This document shows, piece after piece, positions 38,049 to 49,338 of a DNA stretch of 64,000 bases. The position numbers and the translations under genes were made by a program. The notes under the pieces were generated by a model that was not told where the DNA came from, did not search any database, and worked only from the letters and a program-made list of their open reading frames with translations. The first letter of the stretch is position 1, and each line of letters opens with the position of its first letter. Source of the stretch: Fragum whitleyi (lineage: Eukaryota > Mollusca > Bivalvia > Cardiida > Cardiidae); NCBI GenBank assembly GCA_948146395.1, contig OX411545.1:20219526-20283525 (forward strand), given 5' to 3'.

Positions 38049-41000
38049 TAGTCCGGCAGAAATATGGCATATTTTAGCTGAACCTGGAAGTAGGGTTCAA
38101 AGTTTTTTTCTTGACTGATTCTTGCAGCCAATACCTTCCCCAACCAGAATCTGGTTGATGACATCTTGTCATCATTGGGCATTTCGAAAAAATCGAGATG
38201 GCAGCCAGGACTATCAAAAATCAAGCAAATGGCTTCGTAGATCACTCTTTTTGAAATATAAAACCGATTTGAAATGTCATCTTATCGTTAAGATAACGAC
38301 CTGAAGCTATGTAACAAATAAAAGCATAAAATTATATTAGTTATTGGTATGGTAATCAAGATGGCAGCCAAATCGAATAATATTTTTTTAAGTAATTCTC
38401 GATTTATGCGAGATATAAGAATCTTAGAAATATGTTTTAAAATTTTCTAAATAGACTTTTGTAAGCTTACTTATGACATCAAAATATCTGACTAGTTATA
38501 CTTCTCATCTTGTGTTATCAAAACCCTCAATTTGAAGATGGCAACCAGGAAACACAGATTTTTTATTTCATGCTAAAAGTTTGCAAGTTATTTAACAGTA
38601 AACTATTTTCTAGTAGCTGAGGTCTAGCCTTTCAAGAATCTGGATGATGGTGCATTTTTATCATGGAACAATTTGAAAAAAAAGTCGAGATGGCAGCCAT
38701 GACCACTAAAAATATTCATGTACTTGCTATTAAACAATTTATCTAAATGTTGTACTTAATTTAAAAGATAAGATGCAAATCTAAAAGTTTCCTGGTGTAA
38801 TGAATACCTTGAATGTCGATTAGTATGAGTATAGTTGTCAAGGTGGCTGCCAAATGGAAATACTGCTTGATTACTAGTGTAAATAAAGTGTATATGTTTT
38901 TGTTAACATTTGAAGATACAACTAAAAAAATCAGATAAGTTAAACAGTTTACGATGGTATTGATCTGCTGCCTAAGCAAGTGAAAGAAAAAATGGTCTTA
39001 CAGAGAATTCAGTTTTGCAGTCGAGATGGCAGTCTGTTTAGAGAGTTCATGAATGATAACTATGTGTACCTTAATGATAAGCATAAGAATATGATGATCT
39101 CTTTTTCCCATAGCAAAACCTTATGTGTTGAAAACCGATTTATGATATATATGTTGATGTAAAGTATTTAAAAAAATCTTATTTTGAAGATGGCGGCCTC
39201 GCTGTTTTTCCTTCCAGTTATTATCAAATTCATTTGAACTATTGCGACAAGGTATTGAAGTTGTTGACAAAAACATGTTTGCATATTTATTGTTAATATA
39301 TGGTTTCGACATGATCAGTAAGTTTTTAAGGGACCCATAAGCTTGCTCGTTAAAGAAATATTTGCGTCATTAAAAGTACGGTTTCTAAGAAAATGAAAAT
39401 GCAACATTGTAGATCTCATTTATGTAAGCATAAAGCATTAAAGTGATCTCAACCTAAGTGCGGTGGGGGCTTAACTGACTGAGACTCGTATTCAATTTTA
39501 TTTTTCATGACATGCAACGTAATATAAGTAATCATTTATTTCTAGTCTTCCTTGTGATTTGAAGCGACATGTTTAGGTACATCAGAGGCGTTAATGGTAA
39601 GATGTAGACATAAAAGATAATGAGCGCTAGAATATGCTCGGATCAACTGTCCGGACTATGGCAACTGTTCCACAAAGCGGTAACCAATGTATTGTACTGA
39701 GTAGGTAGTAATGTTATCCCAAATTGAATGGTCACAAAGCTTTCCGAACCTTTATTGTAAATATAAGACTTATGATTTCTAACTTTTTTTTCTTAAAAGT
39801 TAGGTGCAGAAACCTACAGCCATGTCTGAAGTTACAGCCATACATGTATACATGTGTAGTAAATGGTCGCTTATGGATCCTTACAAATTGATATTTAAGT
39901 CTGAAGTTACTGTGCATCTAAAAATAAATATACAAATAAATATATATCGTTTGGTGAATTTTCATTGTATGTGAGTACATAATTGAGAAATAATTTGCTA
40001 TGACAATATAGATAAAAAGAGTCACTCTCTAAAATGTGTTAGTTCTATGTCTACCAACATAATCTTGTTATAGGTGTATTTTTGTTTAAATTAATGAGGA
40101 TGTAAGGTTCGTTCATAAATGAGCATTTTAGTCACTCTGTGCGCTAATATGAAAACAATTATAGTCGTAAAGCAAAGCCACAATACTGTTGCCAAATCGT
40201 CATATTTCAAATGCCATCAAAATGAAGATAAGAACAGAAAAGAGGGTGTTTTTGACCAAAAACTATTGAAAACTTTTCGCTGATATATCCACACCGAATC
40301 ACTAATGGTTAGTGCTGATTTGAATAAATCAACTGCAATTTCGAGGACGTCAGGTTTGTGCATAAATCCGCATTTTAGTCACTCTGTGCGCTAGTAATTT
40401 GCTACATACATTTAGTTTGAACAAAGCTTGCAATTGTCGCAAAGACAAATACATAGAGTATGTTGCATGTTTTTAAGCATTACCCAATACATCAGAGTAA
40501 CACAGAATAGTCAGTCATCATGCTTACATGACATGTTGAGCGGTTATGAACGTGCAAATTAAATTTACCGCTAAAAGTTTTTTTGTAGAGCTAAATAAGC
40601 CTTAGCGGAACAACTTCTTTTCCGATAAAAACATAAATGACTATGCATGCTGATATGGATGTAGTTTGATAGGTAGGCTACAATAAACTATCAGAATATT
40701 TTTTAAAGAAACTCTGGCGATTATATGCAATTGCTACCATGAAAGAATATCAATAATCTTAAGCCTAACGCAACATATTCTTGCTAAACTAGCGAGAAAA
40801 TATAATTCAGTTGGAAAAGAATTATATTCAATTAAAATAACTACGACTTTTCAAAATATTCATAAAAGAATTTTCTCTCGGTGTTTGACCATATCGATGA
40901 TTCAGCATGAAACAGTTCTTACTGCCTTAATGTTTTTTAGGAGATATAACTGTTTTGTGCTAATCCATCGATATGAGATGAAAATATTTTGTTGTGCAAT

Positions 41001-42075
41001 AATATTCTCGCAAAGAAAATAGAATTTTATTTTCAATTACCATGCAACGTAAGTGCTATGCATTTTCCCTAAAAAATACGTATATGTTGCGGGGCTACAA
41101 GTGAAGTTAGACTTCTACATATATGTAGTTATTCAAGTTTATAGGATGTATTGTTGGCTTCCTTTTTGTCTGTCTGAAAGAGGTAATTTTAGTCAAAGAG
41201 ATTGTCTACGTATGAATCCCGCCAATATTATATTTTAAATTGTCAAGACATAAAAAAAAAATGGAAATGCGATATTTATGCAGTAGGCTCCTATTGGCTG
41301 CCATCTTAGTGCACAAAAATACTTTTTTTAAAGTGCATATCATATGTATCTTTTCTTGTTCCAAAATGATGATCTATATTTTCATAAGTAAATATGATTC
41401 ATTTTTCTAATATTATTATGTAACCTTAAACTTTCTTTCAGGTATATTCCTTGGCTGCCACCTTGAATGCTATCTATATCTAAGGCATAAATTTGTTAAA
41501 CAACTTTGAAACTGGCCTTGAAACCATGAAGGCGTTTTTTTTTTCTTTTTTTCTAAAATTCCGATAAAAACACAATTAACTTAGAATCTTCTCTCACCTG
41601 GCTGCCATCTTCAATTCAAGAATTAATGTAACAATAGATGAGAGTTGTCTTTTGCCTGAACTTAGAAGGCACAAAATTTCTTACTAATGTTTAAACTCTT
41701 TCCTAAAATTATAATGTCACATGGTTCAAGAAATACTTTAAATGCCATTTCACAAATCGATTTGGCTGCCATCTTGACTACCATACTAATTTCCAATGTC
41801 ATTACATGCATTAATTATGTCAAACACCTTTAATGTCAAACTTTAACAGCAAATTAAACACAGAAAACCTATTAAAAAGGTCATCATTGTGATCTACCGA
41901 GCTGTTGGTGTTACATTCGATAGTCCTGGCTGCCATCTCGATTTTCTCAAAATGCTCAATGATGACAAGATGTCATCAGCCAGATTCTTGTTCAGGAAGG
42001 CCTTAGCTACAAGAATCCGTCCTGAAAAAAACTTTGAACCCTACTTCCAGGTCAAGCTAGATATCTGCCGGACTA
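38049..42075. mobile_element. 4-kb element with about 1-kb inverted arms built of about 160-bp GATGGCAGCCA units
   Basis: Ends TAGTCCGGCAGA and its inverse, flanked by TTA on both sides. Left arm (to about 39200) has seven units with AAGATGGCAGCCA-like cores at about 38193, 38356, 38536, 38687, 38841, 39019 and 39187. Right arm (from about 41288) has five with TGGCTGCCATCTT. The outermost units translate to near-identical frames (GCHLDF, NFEPYFQV) on opposite strands, which are repeat products. The interior 39.2-41.3 kb has no convincing ORF. Confidence 0.8.
40097..40392 (+). repeat. Direct duplication inside the 4-kb element
   Basis: GCATTTTAGTCACTCTGTGC plus GCTA occurs at about 40122 and 40370, each preceded by GGATGTAAGGTTCG- or GGACGTCAGGTTTG-type text; spacing about 248 bp. 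Confidence 0.65.
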
Positions 42076-42078
42076 TTA

Positions 42079-42155
42079 CGTTAGGACCTTCGTTTAACAT
42101 CAGGATGGACAGACAGGTTAAACCAATGTATGTCCACCTTTAGCGGCATACAAAA
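42079..42155 (-). mobile_element. Host array element, right part
   Basis: Resumes after the 4-kb insertion with CGTTAGGACC and ends GTCCACCTTTAGCGGCATAC, then AAAAAG. Confidence 0.55.
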
Positions 42156-42679
42156 AGTCTATTAGTTATATTTCAGCAGCTAATGCATCAATAGTTTTGT
42201 CCTTTCTCACATCACATTCTTCGGTTAATATGCTTGAAGAAAACACATTTTGTTAATTCTTTCCAATCGTCTTAGGAGATCTTTTATGCATATTAAATTT
42301 GATGACAAAACACAGTAGATCACGGTGTTTTGTTATCAAGTTATAATATGCCAACTTTTATTCTTTCGTTTATTTTGTTTTATGCAACGTCATCCTTAGC
42401 TGGATCGATGATGTTTGTTACGTCATATTAACCCATGCAAAATGACAGGCTTTCATGGCTGTGCCCTTATTATTCTTAAGATCTATTCCATAGAATTGAT
42501 TGGTGTTCCCAAGTGGAAAACTCTACTGGAAAAATTGAAATTTTTCCTAGCACATAATTTTCTACACTATGCTTCCCTCCACCTAGGTGTTTAAAGGGGC
42601 AGCTATAAAAGTTGCAAGTCCAAGTGTAGTGGTGTGGGATTGTCATTCTTGAGGTTCAAGTTCCAATCCCTACGGTGGC
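42156..42679. other. Intergenic, nothing recognised
   Basis: No coding. A phrase at 42625-42675 (TTGAGGTTCAAGTTCCAATC) resembles a decayed Pol III B box. Confidence 0.35.
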
Positions 42680-42693
42680 ACTCATTCTTTCAG

Positions 42694-42902
42694 TTTGTTT
42701 GAATGAGTTTTACGCCGCTTTAAACAATTTCGCAGTTATATCGCGGTGGCCGGAGCACCTAACAATGGGTTCCTGGTATTTCTTTCACCTGTACTACCAT
42801 TACATCCTTTCCTAGCCTTCGACTGCTATCTCACATAGGTTTACGATTATCTACCCATTGGTGAGAGACAAACGTCGGAAAGGATATTTGCCGCCACCAG
42901 GG
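42694..42902 (-). mobile_element. 5'-truncated SINE with 14-bp target duplication
   Basis: Flanked by ACTCATTCTTTCAG at 42680-42693 and 42903-42916. The body reads TTTTACGCCGCTTTAAACAA, TATCGCGGTGGCCGGAGCAC and GAGAGACAAACGTCGG. It lacks the tRNA-like head present at 50.1-50.2 kb. Confidence 0.85.
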
Positions 42903-42919
42903 ACTCATTCTTTCAGACT

Positions 42920-43095
42920 ATGTATCTCTCGACAATGGGTTGGTCATTATAGACCTATTCGAGATAGTAGCTGGAGGCTAGGAAAGGATGTGGTGGTTGT
43001 ACTTGTGAGAGAAAAAACAGGAAACCATTGTTAGGTGCTCCAGCTGCCACAATATAACTGAAAAATGTCGAAAGCATGGAAAACTCCATTCAATC
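42920..43095 (+). mobile_element. SINE fragment in opposite orientation
   Basis: AGTAGCTGGAGGCTAGGAAA, CAGGAAACCATTGTTAGGTG and TCCATTCAATCAATCAATC match the reverse complement of the SINE. Confidence 0.7.
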
Positions 43096-43367
43096 AATCA
43101 ATCCAAGTGTAGTGGCAACAAAAGTTGCCTTGTGTAAACAGCAGACTGTAATTTGGTAAATAATGTCTTAAATAATGTAATTATATGTAACATAGAAGAT
43201 GGTTGCCCGAGTATTAATTGATTGTATGGGGGTTTTACGTCCAAATCAACAACTAAGGTCATACAGAGACAGGGCCTATGTTTAAAGTCTCATCTAAAGG
43301 ACTGGAGAAATGGGGGATGGGATCAGTACCCAACATTGGAATAGAGTGTTACAAATGAGCTTAATTA

Positions 43368-44593
43368 TGCCCCCCTTCGAAGAAGAGGGGGTATACTGCC
43401 TTGCACTTGTCAGGTGGTTGGTCTGTCCATAGACTGTTTATTGTCGGGAGCATATCACAAAAAGTATGCAAGCTAGAATCATGAAACTTCACTAGTGGAT
43501 ATATCTCGTTGAGAAGTGCAGTGCACAAGAATCTCAACCCTACCGATCATTTTTTGTGAGTTATTGCCCTTTGTTGATTGACAGAATAGCCTATTGACCT
43601 GCTTTTATGGGGGCGGGGGGATAATTGTTTTACAAACATCTCATTGCTCTTGGTTATCCCTGGATAGCTGGTTTAGAGCCACAAAGACTGTATTTCAACA
43701 TTTGACCTTGGAGGCATCTGAAAATTTCTGTCGATTGGCACCTTTATTCAATCCATCATTGTAGATTTGCTGTTGACAAATTTGGACAGATTCACTCTGA
43801 CTTTAAGTGACAACAATGTCTCACTCAATGCAAGGATATCTTTAGTGCTTTTCGGTGGGTTATCGAGAAATAACAGCTGATGATCACTTGATAATCTCAC
43901 TGCAAAAGCAATGAAATTATCAAAAACTTATACCCTGCTTCAGGGCATTTCATCCTATCTGACGTCATCTATGTGGGGCAAAATAACTGACATCACAATG
44001 AACGTTGCATAGCAATCATGTGTAAAATGACGTGCTTTCAGAAAATTTGTTCTGGAATTTTCACTTTTTTTTTTCGATAAAGAAATAGAACAAGTGCATG
44101 TCATATTGCGATGCAATACAGGAGTCCCCCACCGGATAACAAAAAATCCTTTCTTATAATTTATCTCCTACTTACTAGATCTATAACTGTATACAAAATT
44201 TGAAGTTGCTAGCACATTAGGTTTGAACAAAATGTCCCGAACAAAAATATAAGAGTAAAAACAACCAATGGCAAAAGCTCCAAAAGTGGGCGGAAAAGAA
44301 TGATTCTTGAACATGCCACTTGTCCTCAATGAGATCTATAAGTGTACCAAGTTTGAAGTTGCTAGCACTGATGGCTCAGGAGATATGGTCCGGACAAAAA
44401 TGTCAGGATAAAAAACAACAACGGACAATAACTAAAAAAGTGGATGTGGCAGAGTAACAGTTCTTGTGCATTACACTTCTTCTCAATGAGATCTACCAGT
44501 GTACAAAGTTTGAAGTTGCTAGGGCTTATGGTTAAGGAGATAAGTACGGGACAAAAATGTAAGGATAGAAACAACAAAGGGCAATAACTAAAA
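43368..44593 (+). mobile_element. Array element starting TTATGCCCCCTTCGAAGAAG, part 1
   Basis: 5' hairpin CCCCCTTC-gaaga-AGAGGGGG. Units include CAATGAGATCTATAAGTGTA, CAAGTTTGAAGTTGCTAGCA and CGGACAAAAATGTCAGGATA. Interrupted at 44594 and 45971 by other elements; it continues at 45816-45970 and 47216-47290. A reverse-oriented relative is at 61893-62338. Confidence 0.7.
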
Positions 44594-45815
44594 CTAGATC
44601 GCTCACCTGAGTCTCTATGACCCCTGGGACATCACATTAAATAGATAGGCAGATGTCAAAAAGAAGATAATTGCTTAAGATCAATACCATGGAATGTTTT
44701 CAGCGAAGAGCAAGACAGATATGCCTTTTTGCTCTTTGATTCTATGTAAAAAGGGATGCACCAGGGTGGACCCCAAAGTGACCCAAGGGTCTTGATATGA
44801 ACAAACTTGGAAGAGGTCCATAAGATGATGCTACATTCTAAATATGAAAGCTGTCTGCCTTCTGGTTTCAGAGAAGAAGAGTTTTGAAGGTTTTCACATT
44901 TTCACCCATCGTGCTCAGATGAGCTGAAAGGGATACGCCCGGGTAGAGCCCCAATATGACCCAAGGGTCTTGATATGAACAAACTTGGTAGGGGCCCACA
45001 AGATGATGTTACATACCGAAAATGAAAGCAGTGTGCCCTCTGGTTTCGATTAAAGAAGATTTTTAAAGATTTTCGCTCTTTGATTCTTTGTTAAAAGGGT
45101 TGGGCCCCGGCAAAGCCCAAACATGACCCCAGGGTCTTGATATGAACAAACTTGGTAGAGGTCCACTAGATGATGCTACATACCAAATATGAAAGCTGTC
45201 TGCCTTCTGGTTTCAGAGAAGAAGATTTTTGAAGATTTTCAATTTTTTACCCTTCGTGCTCATAAGAGATAAAGGGATGCAACCGTGCAAAGCCCAAATA
45301 TGACCCAAGGGTCTTGTTATGAACAAACTTGGTAGAGGCCCACTAGGTGATGCTACACACCAAATATTTAAGCTGCCTTCCATCTGGTTACAGAGAAGAA
45401 GATTTTTAAAGATTTTCGCTCTTTAATTCTATGTAAAAAGGGTTGGGCCCGGGCAAAGCCCAAATATGACCCCAGGGTCTTGATATGAACAAACTTGGTA
45501 GAGGTCCCCTAAATGATGCTACATACCAAATATTAAAGCTGTCTGCCTTCTGGTTTCAGAGAAGAAGATTTTTAAAGATTTTCATATTTTCACCCTTTTT
45601 GTTAAGGGTAAAGGGAAAGTTAAGGGTGGATTTCATTTATTTGAACAACTTTGGTAGAGCTTGGCCCAAGGAACATCCCTGCCAAGTTTCATCAAGATTG
45701 GCCCTCTGGTTTAGGAGGAGAAGATGTTTAAAGAAATTGTGGACGACGCACGACTGACGACGGACATTCTACGATCCCAATAGCTCACCTTGAGCACTTC
45801 GTGCTCAGGTGAGCT
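44594..45815 (-). mobile_element. AGCTCACC-hairpin element, reversed, with one hairpin arm missing
   Basis: Left CTAGATCGCTCACCTGAGTC; right AGCTCACCTTGAGCACTTCG, TGCTCAGGTGAGCT. Same unit family as 29168-30262 (GGGTCTTGATATGAACAAAC, TTGGTAGAGGTCCACTAGAT). The outer arm of its 3' hairpin (AAGAGGACCAAGATGGTC) is missing, compared with 63092. Confidence 0.85.
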
Positions 45816-45970
45816 AAAAATGGACATGGCAGAGTGACAGGTCTTGTACATGACACTTGTCCTCAATGATATCTATAAGTGTAGCAAGTTTGAAGTTTCT
45901 AGCACTTATGGTTTAGAAGATATGTTCCGGACAAAAATGTTAAGGTAAAAACAACAAAGGGCAATTACTC

Positions 45971-47215
45971 AACAAGAGTGCCATCGTCACAAAATACGCC
46001 GCCACTTTGCTGCTGTTTCACAAAAATAATTGTAGACACTACTTATTTTGACAGTACCAAATTGAAAATGACCAAGTTTCATTTAAATCAAGACAAAAAG
46101 TTAGGAGGAGTTGCCTTCACAAGGCTGCAATTTCAATAAGCCCCAGGCACTAAGTTTTAAGGGGACATAATTCAGGGAAATAAATGATCCATAAAATCCT
46201 TGATCCATGTACATCTACAAATTATGGTGATGACATTTACCAAGTTTCATTTAAATACAGACAAAAAGTAAAGAGGAGTTGTTTTCAAAAGGCTGCAATT
46301 TCAATAAGCCCTAGATACTAAGTTTTAAGGGGGGACAATTAAGGGTAAAATTAATGAACCATAAAATTCTTACTTCATGCTCATCTACCAATTTCGGTTA
46401 TAACATCCACCAAGTTTCATTTAGATCCAGCCAGAAACTTAGGAAGAGTTGCATTCACAAGGCTGCAATTTCAATAAGCCCCAGAGACTAAATTTTAAGG
46501 GGGCATAACTGAGGCAATAAGCCCCAGAGACTAAGTTTTTAAGGGGCAAAAATCAACGAACCATAAAATCCTTACTTCATGCACATCTACCAATTGAGGT
46601 GATAACATTGACCAAGTTTCAAGAAGATCCAGCCAGAAACTTAGGAGGAGTTGCGTTGACAAGAAAAGTGGACCAAGAGACTAAGTTTTTAAGGGGCATA
46701 ACTCAGGCAAAAATCATCGAACCATAAAATCTTTCCTTCATGCATATCTACCAATTGAGGTGAATACATTGACCAAGTTTCAAGAAGATCCAGCCAGAAA
46801 CTTAGGAGGAGTTGCGTTGACAAGAAAAGTGGACCCAGAGACTAAGTTATCAAGGGGCATAACTCGGCAAAAATCAACGAACCGTAAAATCCTTCCTTCA
46901 TGCACATATACCAATTGAGGTGATTACATTGACCAAGTTTCAAGAAGATCCAGCCAGAAACTTGGGAGGAGTTGCGTTGACAAGAAAAGTGGACCCAGAG
47001 ACTAAGTTATCAAGGGGCATAACTCAGGCAAAAATCAACGAACCGTAAAATCCTTCCTTCATGCACATCTACCAATTGAGGTGATAATATTGACCAAGTT
47101 TCAAGAAGATCCAGCCAGAAGTTTAGGAGGAGTTGCGTTGACAAGAAAAGTGGACGGACGGATGGACAGACGGAGAAGATGACGCCAATATACGTCCGCC
47201 TCCGGCGGCGTATAA
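45971..47215 (-). mobile_element. Element ending CGCCGCC hairpin, about 160-bp units, reversed
   Basis: Left AACAAGAGTGCCATCGTCAC, then ACGCCGCC; right GTCCGCCTCCGGCGGCGTAT, with CCGCC-tcc-GGCGG pairing. Units carry ACCAAGTTTCAAGAAGATCC and AGCCAGAAACTTAGGAGGAG; the last three units are nearly identical. Confidence 0.8.
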
Positions 47216-47295
47216 AAATTGGGTGTGGCAGAGTAACAGTTCTTGTACATGACATGTCCTCAATGAGATGGAATTTAGCAAACCTATAGTCCCCC

Positions 47296-47470
47296 AACCG
47301 GTAACCGGTGGGGGACTAATAATCGTTTGTTTTTCGAGTCAGATCGATAAATACTTAATTTCGTGGTCAACAAGAGCTATATTTTCACTCTCGTTAAAAT
47401 GCAGCTTTTGTTGTTCACTCAATGAATATAAATCGATCTTACACTGAAACAAACGATTATCCTCTACATC
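47296..47470. mobile_element. MITE with GTTGTTCACTCAATGAA and CCCCCAACCGG hairpin
   Basis: Starts with CCCCCAACCGGTAACCGGTG, then GGGG, and continues into CGTTTGTTTTTCGAGTCAGA and its partner CTTACACTGAAACAAACG, an inverted pair. Confidence 0.55.
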
Positions 47471-47559
47471 TTCTACATTAATAATTCAATTTCAAAATAA
47501 TTAGGTAGAATTATTATAGGGTTAATTCATGTTTTTGAGGGCGTTAACAATTGCAGAGA

Positions 47560-48446
47560 CCCAAAAAATGGTTTACTTCCTGGGAGTTAAAGCAGTTTCA
47601 TGAAGTTTGGACCAAGAAAATGACTGGCCTCTAGAGCGTAACATGAGAAAAATCATTAAGACCCCTTTTCCCGTGATATGGCATAGATCCATCCCATTTT
47701 CAATGGGGTTCATCCTTGTGACATGATCAACATTCTGACCAAGTTTCATGAAGATTGGGCCATATTTGTGGCCTCTAGAACATAAGCAAGTAAATTATCA
47801 TTAAGGCCCCTTTTCCATTGATATGGCATGGATCCTTACCATTTTCGATAGGATTAATCCTTGTGACCTGGCCAACATCCTGACCAGGTTTCATGAAGAT
47901 TGGGCCATATTTGTGACCTCTAGAGAGTAAACAAGAATTCTGTCAATAAGGCCCCTTTACCCTTGATTTTGCATGGATCCTCCCCATTTTCAATAGGATT
48001 CATCCTTGTGACCTGGGAAACATTCTGACCAAGTTTCATGAAGTTTGGGCCATATTTGTGGTCTCTAGAGCGTAAACAAGAATATTGTCAATAAAACCCC
48101 TTTTCCCTTGATTTTGCATGGGTCCTCCCCATTTTCAATAGGATTCATCCTTGTGACCTGGGATTCATTCTGACCAAGTTTCATGAAGTTTGGGCCATAT
48201 TTGTGGCCTCTAGAGAGTAAACAAGAAAATTGTCAATAAGACCCCCTTTCTCTTGATTTTGCACGGATCCTTCCCATTTTCAATGGGGTTCATCCTTGTG
48301 ACCTGACCAACATTCTGACCAAGTTTCATGAAGATTGGATCATATTTGTGGCCTCTGGAGTGTAACCACTTAAATTGTTGACGCCGAACGACAGACATTC
48401 AATGATCACAAAAGCTCACCTTGAGCACCATAAGCTCAGGTGAGCT
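47560..48446 (-). mobile_element. AGCTCACC-hairpin element with about 146-bp units, reversed
   Basis: Five units with TCCTTGTGACCTG, ACCAAGTTTCATGAAGATTG and CATATTTGTGGCCTCTAGAG. Right end AAAGCTCACCTTGAGCACCA, TAAGCTCAGGTGAGCT. The left terminus is not recognisable. Relative of 36310-37315. Confidence 0.75.
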
Positions 48447-49234
48447 AAAAAGCTGGGCGTTTAAGGAACATGAATTTACTGTTTAATCCTTTTTTTCTCC
48501 TGTTAATGCCCGGGTTATGTCCGTTAACATATGCCTTTTACGACCTGAAAATGTACATTTTATGCAATAATGAGATAATATGCCATTTTTATGAAAGAAA
48601 TTTCATTGCTCCAAGGGTCACCTATGTGGGTTTGACAATTCTTGGACAACCACTCTCACTTGTTAAAGGTATCAAATAACAATACAATAATATCCAAAGA
48701 AAGAATTTATTTTCTAAGATAAGCCTATACAATGAATAAATACACTTCAAAATAAATTGTCTAAATTGATGGCAACATAATCGGTAAGGAATTGGAAACA
48801 AACCTGAAAAGTGAGCTATATAGATACATTTAGGTGGTGCAATGTACATAAATAGGCTAGTATTAAAAGCAAAATATAGCACTTTTGATTTCATATTAAC
48901 ACACTTAGGAACCATTTTAGGAAAGGAGGTTGAAAACTTTTTTCTAAGTCCCAAAGAAGCAATTCAGTAAAGCACTAAACAAAAGTTTCAGGGATAGATC
49001 TAAAGGTCAACTTTCACAAAATCAAACTATGGTTGTTATTACAAACAAAAGCCAAGGACTATTTACAATCACAAATTGTATTAATCAGCTATAGAACTCT
49101 TTGATTGGTGTCAAGATGGCAGCTAGATGGTTACAAGTTTTGATTATCAATCAAAGAGTCCAGAAAGGTTTTCTTTCTAGTACAACGATGTTTATAAATC
49201 AAGCGCGAGATAACGGGTGCGTCCGTCAGTACGC
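48447..49234 (-). other. Probable EIF3B 3' UTR and downstream sequence
   Basis: No coding seen. A minus-strand AATAAA (TTTATT on plus at 48706-48711) lies about 525 bp after the EIF3B stop and could be the poly(A) signal. The interval runs up to the outer hairpin of a repeat element at 48446. Confidence 0.3.
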
Positions 49235-49338
49235 CTACTCCTCGTCCAATAAGGTTTCCTCAACTTTAAGCAAGAACTCGACCACTTCCTCATCATACTC
49301 CTCTGCTGGCAGATTGTCCAGCTCATCTGTGTCTGCAC
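49235..49338 (-). CDS. EIF3B: EIF3B terminal exon
   Basis: 104 nt after tctacag|. Encodes [20 protein letters not shown], then [13 protein letters not shown] and TAG at 49237-49235. Human EIF3B has [20 protein letters not shown] at this point. Confidence 0.93.

Noticed and set aside
38049..42075. LTR retrotransposon interpretation of the repeated ends
   Set aside because: The repeats are inverted, not direct, and no primer-binding site, polypurine tract or gag/pol frame is visible.
37877..42143. Similar frames on opposite strands (GCHLDF, NFEPYFQV) at 37.9-38.2 and 41.9-42.1 kb
   Set aside because: They are the outermost units of the inverted arms of the 4-kb element; similarity follows from the repeat and no domain or conserved frame was seen.
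43368..43400. CCCCCTTCGAAGAAGAGGGGG as a transcription terminator
   Set aside because: It is the terminal hairpin of a repeat family and recurs at 62.3 kb; there is no neighbouring gene for it to terminate.
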